From assembly GCA_040772845.1 (NCBI GenBank), contig JAXGXG010000001.1, forward strand, positions 6,572,001 through 6,636,000: DNA of 64,000 nucleotides, read 5' to 3'. The stretch is from PWXP01 sp040772845. GTDB lineage: Bacteria > Planctomycetota > Planctomycetia > Pirellulales > Thermoguttaceae. This document shows, piece after piece, positions 41,569 through 51,689 of the stretch (position 1 is its first letter; each line of letters opens with the position of its first letter). The notes under the pieces are model-generated. The model saw only the letters and a program-made list of their open reading frames with translations. It searched no databases and had not been told where the DNA came from. The position numbers were made by a program, and so were the translations under genes.

Positions 41569-43416
41569 CTATGCCTCAGGGAAGATCATCGACTCGGCAA
41601 AGGCGGTATGGAAAGCGGCGTGGGTGGAGAGGTCGACGTGCTCGGTTTGCCGGGCCAGGTCTTCCGCCTTCTGCCGGCACCCTTGCGAGAGGGCAACGGC
41701 CTTGGCGCCGGCCAGCGAGGTATTGCCAAGATAGCGGATCCGGTGATGGTCAACCTGGTGCGGCATCAGCCCGATGCGTTGCGCGTTATTGCGCCGAATG
41801 AAGTTGCCGAATCCGCCAGCGATGAGTATCGACTCGAGATTCTCGGGGGCCACGCCTGCCTGGTCTAGCAAAATGCTTATCCCGGCCCGAATGGCGCCGG
41901 TGGCGAGCTGCAATTCGCGGAGGTCGCGCTGCGTGAGTACGATCGGCTTGCCGGTGCCGGCCTCTTCGGCGGCGGCAAGCAGGAAGGCGGGCTTGTCTTC
42001 GTGGCGGGTGACTCGATTGACCAGATCGGGCAGTAGGCCGGGTGGTAACTGGTCGGGGGGAAGGAGTCTGCCCTCCGGCGTGAGGAGGCCATGCCGCAGC
42101 AGTTCCGCGGCGACGTCGATCAGGCCCGAACCGCACAGACCCACCGGGGGTACGCCGCCAATGACGTTCAGCCGCAGGCGGTCTTCCACGACGACCTTTT
42201 CGATGGCGCCGATGCTGCCGCGCATTCCGTGCAGGATTCGTGCGCCTTCAAAAGCGGGGCCGGCTGCCGTGGAGGCCGCTGTGAGACGGCCGTTGGCCCA
42301 GAGGACAAGCTCGCCGTTGGTGCCGATATCGACCAGCAGCGTTGGGCCCGGGCTCTCGGTCATGACCGATGCCAGGATGCCGGCCACCGTATCGCCGCCC
42401 ACGAAGCCGCCGATCACCGGCATAACGAAGACTTGCCCGCGGGCGTGGATGTTCAGGCCGAGTTCGCTCGCCTCACACTGCAATCCGGGGCCCATGGCGG
42501 GGACGAACGGAATTGCTCCCAGGCTTCGCGGGTCGATGCCGCAGAACAACTGCTGCATGGTCGTGTTTCCGGAGACGGTGACCCCATAGATGCGGTTGCG
42601 GTCGATTTCGGCCGTCGCGGTCAATTCGCCGATCATCGTGTCGATCGCTTCGCCGACCGAGCGGGCAAGCTCCGAAAGCCCATGGCTCGTCTTGGTGGCA
42701 TGAACGATGCGCGCCAGGACATCGTCGCCAAAACGTGTCTGTGGATTCAGACGCGATGCGATCGCCAGTTCATGTCCGGTGCAGACATCGACCAGGGTCG
42801 CGGCAAGCGTTGTGGTTCCCAGATCGACCGCTACGGCGAAGTGTTCCTGCTCCGTATTGCCCGGTTCGAAATCGAGGAGCCGATTGCCGGCAATCACGGC
42901 CGTTCCGTGGAACTGCATCTGCCGTAGTCGGTCTGGAAGGAATCTCGCTGCGGCCAAATCGATGTGAACGGGACCGACGGCGCGCGTCAGCCGAACCACG
43001 TCGGACGCGTCATCGTCGCGAGATGGGGCAGGAAGCGCCACGTATTGCTTTCGAACGTCCGAATCGACGGCGACGGCCATCGTCGCGCCGGATCGATCGA
43101 GAATCTGGTGGCCGGTCGCCAGCAGCGATGTCTCCGGCACGTGGACGGTTACCGGACCGCAGATGTTTGTCTGGCAGGCAAGGCGAACGCCTTCGGCCAG
43201 TTCCTGCACGGAAAGCCGCGACGTCTCGGCCGATGTGGGGGCGCACGTCTCGCCCTCGAGCCGCACACGGCATTTGCCGCACACGCCGGCGCCGCCGCAT
43301 GGCTGGTCCAGAATGATGCCGACTTCTGCCGCCGCTTCGATCAACCGCGTGCCCGGCAGGACATACGCAGTTCGGTCGAAAGGACGGAATAAGACGGCTA
43401 CTTCCGTTTCACGCAT
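41569..43416 (-). CDS. 2Fe-2S/ASKHA protein of the corrinoid-activating (RACo/RamA-like, DUF4445) type
   Basis: The 615-residue protein has an N-terminal plant-type 2Fe-2S domain (CGGAGVCGKC; RLACQT) and a large ASKHA ATPase-like region (VAVDLGTTTLAATLVD, about residue 195; VSGNTTMQQLF; LLVDIGTNGELVL; AGGFGNFIRR). In relatives this reductive activase returns corrinoid proteins to Co(I) using ATP. No corrinoid protein or methyltransferase is next to it in the window, so its partner is elsewhere. The ATG at 43416 overlaps the LysR gene by 8 bases, so the two are co-transcribed. Confidence 0.88.
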   Translation of the reverse strand: MRETEVAVLFRPFDRTAYVLPGTRLIEAAAEVGIILDQPCGGAGVCGKCRVRLEGETCAPTSAETSRLSVQELAEGVRLACQTNICGPVTVHVPETSLLATGHQILDRSGATMAVAVDSDVRKQYVALPAPSRDDDASDVVRLTRAVGPVHIDLAAARFLPDRLRQMQFHGTAVIAGNRLLDFEPGNTEQEHFAVAVDLGTTTLAATLVDVCTGHELAIASRLNPQTRFGDDVLARIVHATKTSHGLSELARSVGEAIDTMIGELTATAEIDRNRIYGVTVSGNTTMQQLFCGIDPRSLGAIPFVPAMGPGLQCEASELGLNIHARGQVFVMPVIGGFVGGDTVAGILASVMTESPGPTLLVDIGTNGELVLWANGRLTAASTAAGPAFEGARILHGMRGSIGAIEKVVVEDRLRLNVIGGVPPVGLCGSGLIDVAAELLRHGLLTPEGRLLPPDQLPPGLLPDLVNRVTRHEDKPAFLLAAAEEAGTGKPIVLTQRDLRELQLATGAIRAGISILLDQAGVAPENLESILIAGGFGNFIRRNNAQRIGLMPHQVDHHRIRYLGNTSLAGAKAVALSQGCRQKAEDLARQTEHVDLSTHAAFHTAFAESMIFPEA

Positions 43417-44323
43417 GGTTTTCCTCGGCGGCAGCGGACCCGTTTGCGACCTCGTGCAGTAGCTCAACGAACTTGGTCACCGTCGGCGTGAAGACCTTCC
43501 GCTGGCGATGGATAATGCCCAACGGACGTCGCAATTCGGGCGCAATAAGCGGTATGGCGCAAAGCAGGCCGGCCTTGACCTCCATCTGAACCGTCGGCTC
43601 CGGGAGAATGCTTATTCCAACACCAATCGCCACCGCCTGCTTGATCGTCTCTATATTGTCGAACTCCATGGCAACGGCGACACTGACCGAACGCTGGCGG
43701 AGATGCCGGTCCACCTCCTTGCGGATACTCAAGTCGCGGTCGAAAGTGATGAACGCCTCTCCGGCCAGATGTTCTACGGTGATGGCATCGTGCTTCGCAA
43801 GGGGATGGCCGGGCTTGCAGGCGACAACCATTCGCTCGCTGCGCCATGGGGTAACGGCCAGCTCGGGAGATGGGGTCGGGTAGGAGACGATTCCCAGGTC
43901 CACTTCGGCGCCTAGCACCTGCTCGTACACCTTGTTCGGTCGCTGGTACTCCAGGCGGACCTTGGCTTTTGGATAGCGCCGCATGAACTCCTGCATACAG
44001 CGGGTCATATGGTGCAACCCGACAGAGTAAATTGCCGCGATGCGTACGACGCCGGCAATCTCCATTCGTAGCGAGCGGACGCGTGCTTCGACCGAGTCGT
44101 ACAGTTCAAGGACTTCACGGAAGCCTTCGTAGCAAACTTGCCCTTCGGGCGTGACGACAAAGGGTCTTTTACCGCGGTCGATCAGTTCGACCCCAAAATG
44201 GCGCTCCAAGCGGTGCACCGATTGGGTTGCTGCGGACTGGCTGATGTCGTTCAATGCGGCCCCGCGCGAGAAGCTCTGATGCTGAACGACGTCGCAAAAC
44301 AGCCTTAGTGTTTCGATGTTCAT
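43409..44323 (-). CDS. LysR-family transcriptional regulator
   Basis: A 304-residue regulator with the N-terminal winged helix (MNIETLRLFCDVVQHQSFSR; SQSAATQSVHRLERHFGVEL) and a C-terminal ligand-binding domain like CysB/CbbR types (FITFDRDLSIRKEVDRHL). It precedes the ASKHA gene and overlaps it, so it probably regulates that gene and itself; the ligand is unknown. Confidence 0.92.
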   Translation of the reverse strand: MNIETLRLFCDVVQHQSFSRGAALNDISQSAATQSVHRLERHFGVELIDRGKRPFVVTPEGQVCYEGFREVLELYDSVEARVRSLRMEIAGVVRIAAIYSVGLHHMTRCMQEFMRRYPKAKVRLEYQRPNKVYEQVLGAEVDLGIVSYPTPSPELAVTPWRSERMVVACKPGHPLAKHDAITVEHLAGEAFITFDRDLSIRKEVDRHLRQRSVSVAVAMEFDNIETIKQAVAIGVGISILPEPTVQMEVKAGLLCAIPLIAPELRRPLGIIHRQRKVFTPTVTKFVELLHEVANGSAAAEENHA

Positions 44324-44468
44324 GGACGCAGCGTAGCATAAGCAAGGCTAATATGCAAGGCCGCTACAACAAGCGGAAGAAGTGCCGTGTTCGGTGGGCT
44401 TAGCGGGGTTCGGTGGGAGTATGGCACGGCACACGCCGGAAGCCTTCTCGGCGACTCGACCTGTCGCA

Positions 44469-44543
44469 TTAGAAGACGCCGAACGCCAGATACCAGCCGA
44501 CGATGAACGCCAGCACCAGCAATATCCAATGTCCTACTCCCAT
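44469..44543 (-). CDS. Possible 24-residue membrane peptide
   Basis: An ATG-started minus-strand frame of 24 codons encodes a single hydrophobic helix (MGVGHWILLVLAFIVGW then YLAFGVF). It lies in the gap between the lysR promoter region and the trxB-like gene. Small membrane peptides of this type exist but are hard to prove; it has only a weak AGG upstream. Confidence 0.35.
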   Translation of the reverse strand: MGVGHWILLVLAFIVGWYLAFGVF

Positions 44544-44828
44544 GTCACAAGCCTAGCACACCTGCTTTCATCATGAATGCGCTTGTATTGCATTTTCTTG
44601 CGAATGGCCAACTTCGGCGATTGTGGAGGCGCTTTCCTGTGGGTCGTAAGGGGCTTGGCGGCATGGGGGGCGAGATGGTATGTTGAAGCCTTGTTCGCCG
44701 GCGCGTTGATCGGCAGCGGGAAATGCGAGGGCTGGGAGCCGGTTTTTACAGACGAACCGGCCGTTGGCGACCGGCGCTTGATCGGAGTGCGGTTTTCCCA
44801 TGAGATGACTCTTGCTTGGAGTGTTTCC

Positions 44829-45875
<1,047 letters not shown>

Positions 45876-45882
45876 CGGCGCG

Positions 45883-45911
45883 TTGACACGATGCGGCAGG
45901 TTAGCTAGACT
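45883..45911 (+). promoter_or_regulatory. Sigma70-type promoter for the NRAMP-like gene
   Basis: TTGACA (45883-45888), a 17-base spacer and TAGACT (45906-45911) make a near-ideal promoter. It begins 9 bases after the stop of the trxB-like gene. Confidence 0.8.
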
Positions 45912-45915
45912 CGCG

Positions 45916-46080
45916 TGAGCGAGATGGTAATCGGTGACGTCCGATTACCGAGAATCTGTCGCTCAAAAGGGCAGATGCGCTGCATCTTGTGTCTGCATTA
46001 AACAGGAACCACAACATACGGGGAGCCACTCCCCGCTTCCGGACCAGCCTCTGATTATCTTACCAGGAGAATCTGCCGTC
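45916..46080 (+). promoter_or_regulatory. Structured 5' leader of the NRAMP-like gene
   Basis: From the promoter to the ATG is a leader of about 165 bases. A stem TGAGCGA/TCGCTCA (45916-45922 with 45959-45965) encloses a second hairpin GGTAATCGG/CCGATTACC (45926-45934 with 45941-45949). A further hairpin GGGGAG/CTCCCC lies near 46020-46035, before the ribosome binding site. A metal-responsive leader is possible; no known riboswitch class is recognised with confidence. Confidence 0.5.
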
Positions 46081-47820
46081 ATGGCTTCTGACACCAAACC
46101 CCAGGCCGAGATTTCCCAGAATCCGAAGATTGAACGTGACCGGCAACTCATTGTCAGTTCCCGGGCCAAAGGTCGCGGGCCGCTTTTCGGTGCGTTTGTG
46201 CGATTGTCAGGTCCGGGATGGCTTCAGAGCGCCATTACCTTGGGCGGCGGATCGCTCTCGTCCAGCCTGTATTTGGGCGTTCTGGGCGGCTTCATGTTCA
46301 TGTGGCTGCAGCCGCTCGCCATGATTGCCGGCATTGTCATGCTCAGCGCGATTGCCTACGTGACCCTGTCGACGGGCAAGCGGCCGTTGCGTGCGATCAA
46401 CGAGCATATCAATCCGGTTTTGGGTTGGGGGTGGCTTCTGGCCTCGATGATGGCCAACCTCGTCTGGTCGATGCCGCAGTTCGCGTTGGCCACGGCTTCG
46501 CTTCGCCAGAACCTGCTGCCGGACGTGTTCGGCGCGGAAGCCATGCCGGAAATTTGGGGAAAGGTCTGGGTCGGCCTGATTATCCTGGCAGTTTCGTTGA
46601 CGGCTTCGATGCTGTATACGACTGGCGGGAAGGGGATGAAGGCGTTTGAGATTGTCGTGAAGTGTATGGTTGGCACCACGGTGGTCTGCTTCATTGGGGT
46701 CGTGGTTCGCTTGACGATGGCGGGCGAACTGCCTTGGAACGAGATTTTTGCCGGGTTTGTTCCGAATCTTCGTCTGCTCTCCGAGCCGACCGACCAATTG
46801 ATGCCCTTGATCAACCAGGTCAGTGCGGAGTATCGAGACTTCTGGAAGAACATTGTCGTCAGCCAACAGCGAGACGTGATGATCAGTGCGGCGGCGACTG
46901 CCGTTGGGATCAACATGACGTTCCTGTTCCCCTACTCGATGCTGCGAAAGGGTTGGGACCGCGATTTCCGTGGACTGGCCATCTTCGATCTGTCGACCGG
47001 CCTGTTCTTCCCCTTCCTGCTGGCTACCAGTTGCGTCGTCATCGCGTCGGCATCGCAGTTCCATGCCCAGGCAGGTGTTGGGCTGATGGGCGAGAGAGAC
47101 GCAGTGACCGGGCAGGAGATTGTTCCGGCCGCCAACCTGGTAGGCAGCTACAAGGGGCTGCTCCGCGGGCGATTGGTGGAGGAAGTAGGCGCTGAGGCCA
47201 TGGCCTCGCTTGGCGAAGCCGAGCTTGCAGCCCGCATGGACTCGATGGACGATGCCGACCGGCGTATGGCGGCCGTGCTTGCCCGGCGAGATGCGTTCAA
47301 TCTTTCCGATTCGCTCTCGCCGCTTGTGGGACGAAAGTTCTCGCAATACGTGTTCGGTTTGGGCGTGCTGGGGATGGCCATGGGGGCGGCCACCATGCTC
47401 ATGCTGATCAACGGCCTATGCTTCTGCGAACTGCTGAATCGTCCGGCCAAGGGATGGACGCAACGTATCGGATCGGCCATGGTGTGCGTGGGCATTCTGG
47501 GGCCCTTCTTCTGGACGGATGCCCAGATGTGGCTGGCCATTCCGACGTCGGTCTTCGCAATGACCTTGCTGCCCTTTGCCTACTTCAGCTTCTTCCTGCT
47601 GATGAACCAGAAAACGCTGTTGGGCAACGACATGCCGCGAGGGCTCAAGCGGTTGTGGTGGAACCTGTTGATGACCCTCTCTGCCGGGCTTGCCGCGCTG
47701 GCCAGCCTCTGGTCGCTCTGGTCGAAGATCCGTTGGTATGGCATCGGGCTGGTTTGCCTGCTCCTGGTGCTGATGGCCGTGGTCCATATGGTGCGAAAGG
47801 CAAGCCGGACAGTCGCATAA
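46081..47820 (+). CDS. NRAMP-like divalent metal transporter, divergent
   Basis: The 579-residue protein has about 11-12 membrane segments and NRAMP-like text: LSGPGWLQSAITLGGGSLSS aligned with TM1 and AAATAVGINMTFLFPYSML with TM6. The TM1 metal-binding D-P-G-N is replaced by a G-G-G-S type sequence and TM6 M-P-H is not conserved, so the metal ligands differ from classical NRAMP. A soluble insertion at residues 345-410 is rich in Ala/Arg/Asp. Promoter and leader lie upstream; AGGAG precedes the ATG. It is followed by miaA after 2 bases. Confidence 0.75.
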   Translation: MASDTKPQAEISQNPKIERDRQLIVSSRAKGRGPLFGAFVRLSGPGWLQSAITLGGGSLSSSLYLGVLGGFMFMWLQPLAMIAGIVMLSAIAYVTLSTGKRPLRAINEHINPVLGWGWLLASMMANLVWSMPQFALATASLRQNLLPDVFGAEAMPEIWGKVWVGLIILAVSLTASMLYTTGGKGMKAFEIVVKCMVGTTVVCFIGVVVRLTMAGELPWNEIFAGFVPNLRLLSEPTDQLMPLINQVSAEYRDFWKNIVVSQQRDVMISAAATAVGINMTFLFPYSMLRKGWDRDFRGLAIFDLSTGLFFPFLLATSCVVIASASQFHAQAGVGLMGERDAVTGQEIVPAANLVGSYKGLLRGRLVEEVGAEAMASLGEAELAARMDSMDDADRRMAAVLARRDAFNLSDSLSPLVGRKFSQYVFGLGVLGMAMGAATMLMLINGLCFCELLNRPAKGWTQRIGSAMVCVGILGPFFWTDAQMWLAIPTSVFAMTLLPFAYFSFFLLMNQKTLLGNDMPRGLKRLWWNLLMTLSAGLAALASLWSLWSKIRWYGIGLVCLLLVLMAVVHMVRKASRTVA

Positions 47821-47822
47821 AT

Positions 47823-48740
47823 ATGTCGTTTCCTCCGATCCAGAACTGCCGATTTCTGACCGGACCGACCGGAGCAGGCAAGACGGGTATCGGCGTGGAA
47901 CTGGCGCAGAAGAGCGACGCCGAGATCATCTCGATGGATTCGATGGCCCTGTACCGGGGCATGGACATCGGTACGGCCAAGCCAACTGCTATCGAGCGGG
48001 CCGCAGTGCCGCATCATCTGCTCGACGTGATCGAGCCGGATGAGCAGTACAGCGTTGCCCAGTACATCGCCGCCGCGCACGAGAAGGTTGAGGAGATTCG
48101 CCGTCGAGGCCGGAGCGTGCTCTTCGTCGGCGGGACGCCTTTGTATTTGAAGGGTCTGTTGCGCGGACTCTTCAAAGGACCGCCTGCCGACCCGGCCTTT
48201 CGCAACGCCCTGGAGGCGGACGCCGCGGAACACGGTCCCGACTGGCTCCACGCGCGGCTTGCCCAAGTGGACCCTCCGTCTGCCGAGCGATTGCATCCGA
48301 ACGATACCCGTCGGATCATCCGCGCACTCGAAGTGTATGAAAAGACCGGCGAACCGATGAGCGATTGGCAGCAGCAGTTCAACAAGCTGCCCGAAGAGAC
48401 CGGGAATCGGGTCTATGTGCTCGACTGGCCGCGACACGAGTTGAATGACCGGATCGACCGCCGTGTGGATGCAATGTTTGCCGCCGGTCTGGTCGAGGAA
48501 GTGCGTGGCCTGATGGCCCGCGATCGGTCGCTCAGCAAGACGGCCGGGCAGGCGGTCGGATACCGGGAAGTGATCGAGCACCTCGAGGGCGTCCGAAACC
48601 TTGACGAGACGATTGCCCTGGTCAAGCAGCACACACGTCAGCTTGCCAAGCGGCAGGGCACCTGGTTCCGCAGTTTGCCCGAAAGTCGATACGTGGCTAT
48701 GGGCGGCCTTCTGGCCTCCGGCATCGACCAGTTGCAATGA
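47823..48740 (+). CDS. miaA: tRNA dimethylallyltransferase
   Basis: MiaA adds a dimethylallyl group to A37 of tRNAs that read codons starting with U. The 305-residue protein has the P-loop LTGPTGAGKTGIG, DSMALYRGMDIGTAKP, GGTPLYLKGLLRG and VGYREVIEHLEG with RQLAKRQGTWFR, all family hallmarks. Its ATG begins 2 bases after the NRAMP-like stop, so they share a transcript. Confidence 0.95.
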   Translation: MSFPPIQNCRFLTGPTGAGKTGIGVELAQKSDAEIISMDSMALYRGMDIGTAKPTAIERAAVPHHLLDVIEPDEQYSVAQYIAAAHEKVEEIRRRGRSVLFVGGTPLYLKGLLRGLFKGPPADPAFRNALEADAAEHGPDWLHARLAQVDPPSAERLHPNDTRRIIRALEVYEKTGEPMSDWQQQFNKLPEETGNRVYVLDWPRHELNDRIDRRVDAMFAAGLVEEVRGLMARDRSLSKTAGQAVGYREVIEHLEGVRNLDETIALVKQHTRQLAKRQGTWFRSLPESRYVAMGGLLASGIDQLQ

Positions 48741-49078
48741 TGACGTTACCAACAGCCAAATGACGGAGAAGCAGCCTGTCGGGGGGGTGAGTCGCCTCAG
48801 AAGTGTTTGTTCAGGGCTTCAATTGGTCCGGACAAAGAGTCCTGAACGGTATATGGTGGATTTTTTGCGAAGGAGATTGGAGAAAACGGGCCGGGAATCA
48901 CGAAGAGCCCCTTGACGGTTCCTGGATGAGTATTATTGTATCAGGGCTGTATAGGCTGACGCCTCGGGTGGAGAACCTCACAGTCGAGCAACCGATCGAA
49001 AGGTTGGTGGTTTGTGCGACCGAGTGCCACCGGAGAGCGACATTCGATTTTTGTTTTCCTGAATGGGGAGATTATTTC
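48741..49078. promoter_or_regulatory. Upstream region of the ferredoxin gene
   Basis: These 338 bases hold no gene I can support; the open frame that continues into the ferredoxin lacks similarity. A possible promoter is TTGACG at 48912-48917 with TATTGT about 16 bases later. GGGGAG precedes the ferredoxin ATG. Confidence 0.5.
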
Positions 49079-49252
49079 ATGGCTGCTGTGGTTGATGCGG
49101 AAAAATGTACTGGGTGCGAGTCTTGTGTCGATTCCTGCCCGTTGGATGCCATCGAGATGCAGGATAACGTTGCCGTGGTCGATGCCGATACATGCGGCGA
49201 CTGCGGCGCTTGCGTCGATGCCTGCCCGGTGGAAGCGATCACGATGGAATAG
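49079..49252 (+). CDS. 2[4Fe-4S] ferredoxin
   Basis: The 57-residue protein has two full cluster motifs, CTGCESCVDSCPLD and CGDCGACVDACPVE (the second preceded by DADT), as in clostridial-type ferredoxins. It is a small soluble low-potential electron carrier and a potential partner of the Rnf-like complex and its dehydrogenase. GGGGAG lies 8 bases before its ATG. An intrinsic terminator follows within 30 bases, so the gene is its own unit. Confidence 0.95.
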   Translation: MAAVVDAEKCTGCESCVDSCPLDAIEMQDNVAVVDADTCGDCGACVDACPVEAITME

Positions 49253-49280
49253 GCGATTCGGACTGCCAAGTTGCCATACT

Positions 49281-49318
49281 AGCGGGTGGGTCGCGCATGC
49301 GCGACCCACCCGCTTTTT
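49281..49318 (+). terminator. Intrinsic terminator, 34-base perfect palindrome
   Basis: AGCGGGTGGGTCGCGCA and its exact complement form a 17-bp stem without a real loop, followed by TTTT at 49315-49318. It closes the ferredoxin transcript. Confidence 0.9.
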
Positions 49319-49373
49319 CGTAGAGGGGCTGTCAAACGGCCATTGAGTAAGCTTTTGCGATTGGGGCATCGTT

Positions 49374-49820
49374 ATGGACCTGTGGACCGTCGGCTTGGTC
49401 TCGCTTCTGCTGTTGGGGTGTGCAGCGGCATTGATGGTAAGCCATGTCCGTACGTGGCGACACGCCATCGGATACGCGGCGACACGCGAGGAACTCGACT
49501 ACCGGCGACGTCAGTATCGACGCCGCATGCAGACCAGCGGAATGATGGCCGTTCTTGCCATTGCCTTGTTTGTGGGGGAGTGGCTTACCGATACCATCGC
49601 ATCACGGTGGTTCCCGATTATCTATTGGCTTGCGGTCATGGTTCTGGTTGGTTGGGTCGGGTTACTTGCACTGGCCGACATTTTCTCCACGAAACTGCAT
49701 TATGATCGACTGCGACACGGAGCTATGCTCGAACGCGCCAAGCTCGAGGCCGAACTCCGGCGTGTCGAGCGGTCGCAGGGGAACGACCGCACCGACGGTG
49801 ACTTGGGCAGCGACGACTAA
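49374..49820 (+). CDS. Small membrane protein of unknown function
   Basis: A 148-residue protein with three hydrophobic segments (about residues 4-22, 62-80, 87-105) and charged linkers, ending in a Glu/Arg-rich tail that could be a short coiled coil. The type is common in planctomycetes but has no assigned role. It lies downstream of the ferredoxin terminator with its start at an ATG. Confidence 0.7.
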   Translation: MDLWTVGLVSLLLLGCAAALMVSHVRTWRHAIGYAATREELDYRRRQYRRRMQTSGMMAVLAIALFVGEWLTDTIASRWFPIIYWLAVMVLVGWVGLLALADIFSTKLHYDRLRHGAMLERAKLEAELRRVERSQGNDRTDGDLGSDD

Positions 49821-50185
49821 TCCTGCCTTGCCTGTTTGGCTGTGCCGGCCGGTTCTCGCAACCGAAATTGCTCGCGTGTCGGTATCGATTGACCGGTAAA
49901 TGTGGGGGGCTTGTTCTGTGTTCGAGTCCGCTTCGGCCGTGTTGGGGAAGCTGGGGGTGTCGCTCGTTGAACAGCGACGTTTTTTGCGCGGATTCGTGCG
50001 AGTTTCGCGCCCTGTAGATTTCTGTGGAATCTTTTGACAGGAGGGCAGGGCATCTGCTACACTGCACTGCGCGTGGGTGTTCGGGGGCTATCTGGTAGAA
50101 GAGCACAAGAGCCGTATCGTAGGGCTTATGTGGAACCAAATGCTCGGCCGTTTTCACGGGCCAAGACTTGCAGGGATCGGTCGTC
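49821..50185. promoter_or_regulatory. Intergenic region with a promoter for the lipoprotein gene
   Basis: No gene is supported here. TTGACA at 50034-50039 and TACACT at 50058-50063 with an 18-base spacer form a likely sigma70 promoter about 120 bases upstream of the lipoprotein ATG. Confidence 0.6.
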
Positions 50186-50614
50186 ATGCGCACCTTTCGT
50201 CTTTTTCGCTTGATTCTCCTGCTGTGCATGGTGGGGGTATTGCCTCTTGGCTGCGGTCCGGACAATCCATTGGGGCGGCTCGCGATTTCGGGAACCGTTC
50301 AACTGCGGGGTGAGCCGTTGGATCAAGGTTCGATTGAGTTCGCGCCGACGGAAGGGGGGCCGAATGTGACCAGCGGCGGCCGGATTGAGGACGGCGAGTT
50401 CAGTATTCCTGCACACCAAGGGTTGCCGCCAGGGACGTATCTTGTCCGCATCTCTTCGGCAGAAGTGACGGGAGAACCAATTGAGCCTGAGTTTCCCGGC
50501 GCGTCGCCGGTAGTGGCTCTTGAGCGGATTCCGGCAGAATACAACGCGCAGAGTGACAAACGTGTGACGATTTCCGAGGACGGCGCGAACGTTCTGGAGT
50601 TTGATATTCCGTGA
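50186..50614 (+). CDS. Lipoprotein with carboxypeptidase-regulatory-like fold
   Basis: The 142-residue protein has a lipoprotein signal (hydrophobic helix and LPLGC lipobox), then a small beta-sandwich seen in many planctomycete lipoproteins: ISGTVQLRGEPLDQGSIEF, a GGRIEDGEFSIP strand and LPPGTYLVRISS. It resembles carboxypeptidase-regulatory-like domains. It is often encoded next to DUF1559 proteins, as here. A promoter lies 120 bases upstream. Confidence 0.8.
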   Translation: MRTFRLFRLILLLCMVGVLPLGCGPDNPLGRLAISGTVQLRGEPLDQGSIEFAPTEGGPNVTSGGRIEDGEFSIPAHQGLPPGTYLVRISSAEVTGEPIEPEFPGASPVVALERIPAEYNAQSDKRVTISEDGANVLEFDIP

Positions 50615-50696
50615 CCGGTCAGAGGGATCTGACGTTCTTGGTCTGGCCGGTTTTCAGAAGAACGGAGCGGGAAGGTTGCCTTACGGAGGGAACGGC

Positions 50697-51623
50697 ATGA
50701 CCGTCAAGCGAATCGGTTTCACATTGGTAGAGCTACTGGTGGTAATCGCGATTATTGGCATTCTTATTGCCCTTCTGCTGCCGGCGGTGCAATCGGCGCG
50801 CGAGGCGGCTCGCCGCATGCAGTGCTCGAACAATCTCAAGCAGCTTGGCCTCGGGATGCACAACTACCATTCCGCCATGCGCAGCTTGCCTGTCGGCTGT
50901 TACAGTTGCTGCTGGGGTACATGGCGATTAGCCGTCTTGCCGTACATTGAGCAACAAGGGGTGTACGATCAGTATCATCCTGAGGCTCACTGCCCGACTG
51001 CCGATCCCGATGACAAGTACAGGTATTCTTCCGGCATCAACCGTCCGGCAGTGTCTACGTATATCGACACCTTCCAGTGTCCGAGCGATACGGCGCAGCA
51101 ACCGATCGGTACGATCCGTTCCTCCAATTACGGTGTGAATTACGGGAATACCACGTGGAGCCAGCCTTCGACTTTTCAAGGCGTCACCTTCGGAGGCGCG
51201 CCGTTCAAGATTGCCCGCAACTGCGGAGAGCCGAATACGACCTTTGCCTTTCGCCATATCACCGACGGGTTGAGCAACACGCTCCTGTTTGGAGAACTCG
51301 TGCAAGGGGAGGGGCGTGACCTGCGCGGGTTTACCTGGTGGGGCGATGCCTCCGGGTTTGAAACCTATCAGGCGCCAAACAGTCCCATCCCGGACCGCAT
51401 TTATACGGACTATTACTGCCAGAACGACTTGCCACGTAACCCACCCTGCGACGTCTCTTCGAGCACTTGGCCGACGATGTTCGCCTCTCGAAGCCGTCAT
51501 CCCGGTGGGGTCACGGTGGGCTTGTGCGATGGGTCGGTCCGATTCGTTTCAGAGAATATCAACATCGATACCTGGAGAGCGGTGAGCACGACTCGCGGGG
51601 AAGAAGTCCTCGAGGAGTTCTGA
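50697..51623 (+). CDS. DUF1559 pseudopilin-like protein
   Basis: The 308-residue protein has a type II/IV pilin-like N-terminus (GFTLVELLVVIAIIGILIAL) and the planctomycete DUF1559 domain (REAARRMQCSNNLKQLGLGM; HITDGLSNTLLFGE; C-terminal H-PGGVTVGLCDGSVRFVSENI, the H-X9-DG type end). These proteins are found in large numbers in planctomycetes and are thought to be surface or secretion-linked. The ATG at 50697 has GGAGG at 7-base spacing. Confidence 0.93.
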   Translation: MTVKRIGFTLVELLVVIAIIGILIALLLPAVQSAREAARRMQCSNNLKQLGLGMHNYHSAMRSLPVGCYSCCWGTWRLAVLPYIEQQGVYDQYHPEAHCPTADPDDKYRYSSGINRPAVSTYIDTFQCPSDTAQQPIGTIRSSNYGVNYGNTTWSQPSTFQGVTFGGAPFKIARNCGEPNTTFAFRHITDGLSNTLLFGELVQGEGRDLRGFTWWGDASGFETYQAPNSPIPDRIYTDYYCQNDLPRNPPCDVSSSTWPTMFASRSRHPGGVTVGLCDGSVRFVSENINIDTWRAVSTTRGEEVLEEF

Positions 51624-51689
51624 CCGGGAGCAAGGCGTTTGTGAATCATGGTTGCCGAGGACGAGAATGAATCGGAGGCGAGGACTGCA

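Noticed and set aside
44577..44828. N-terminal extension of the trxB-like gene
   Set aside because: The frame is open but shows no reductase sequence, and the ATG at 44829 has a ribosome binding site and gives the FAD motif at the normal position.
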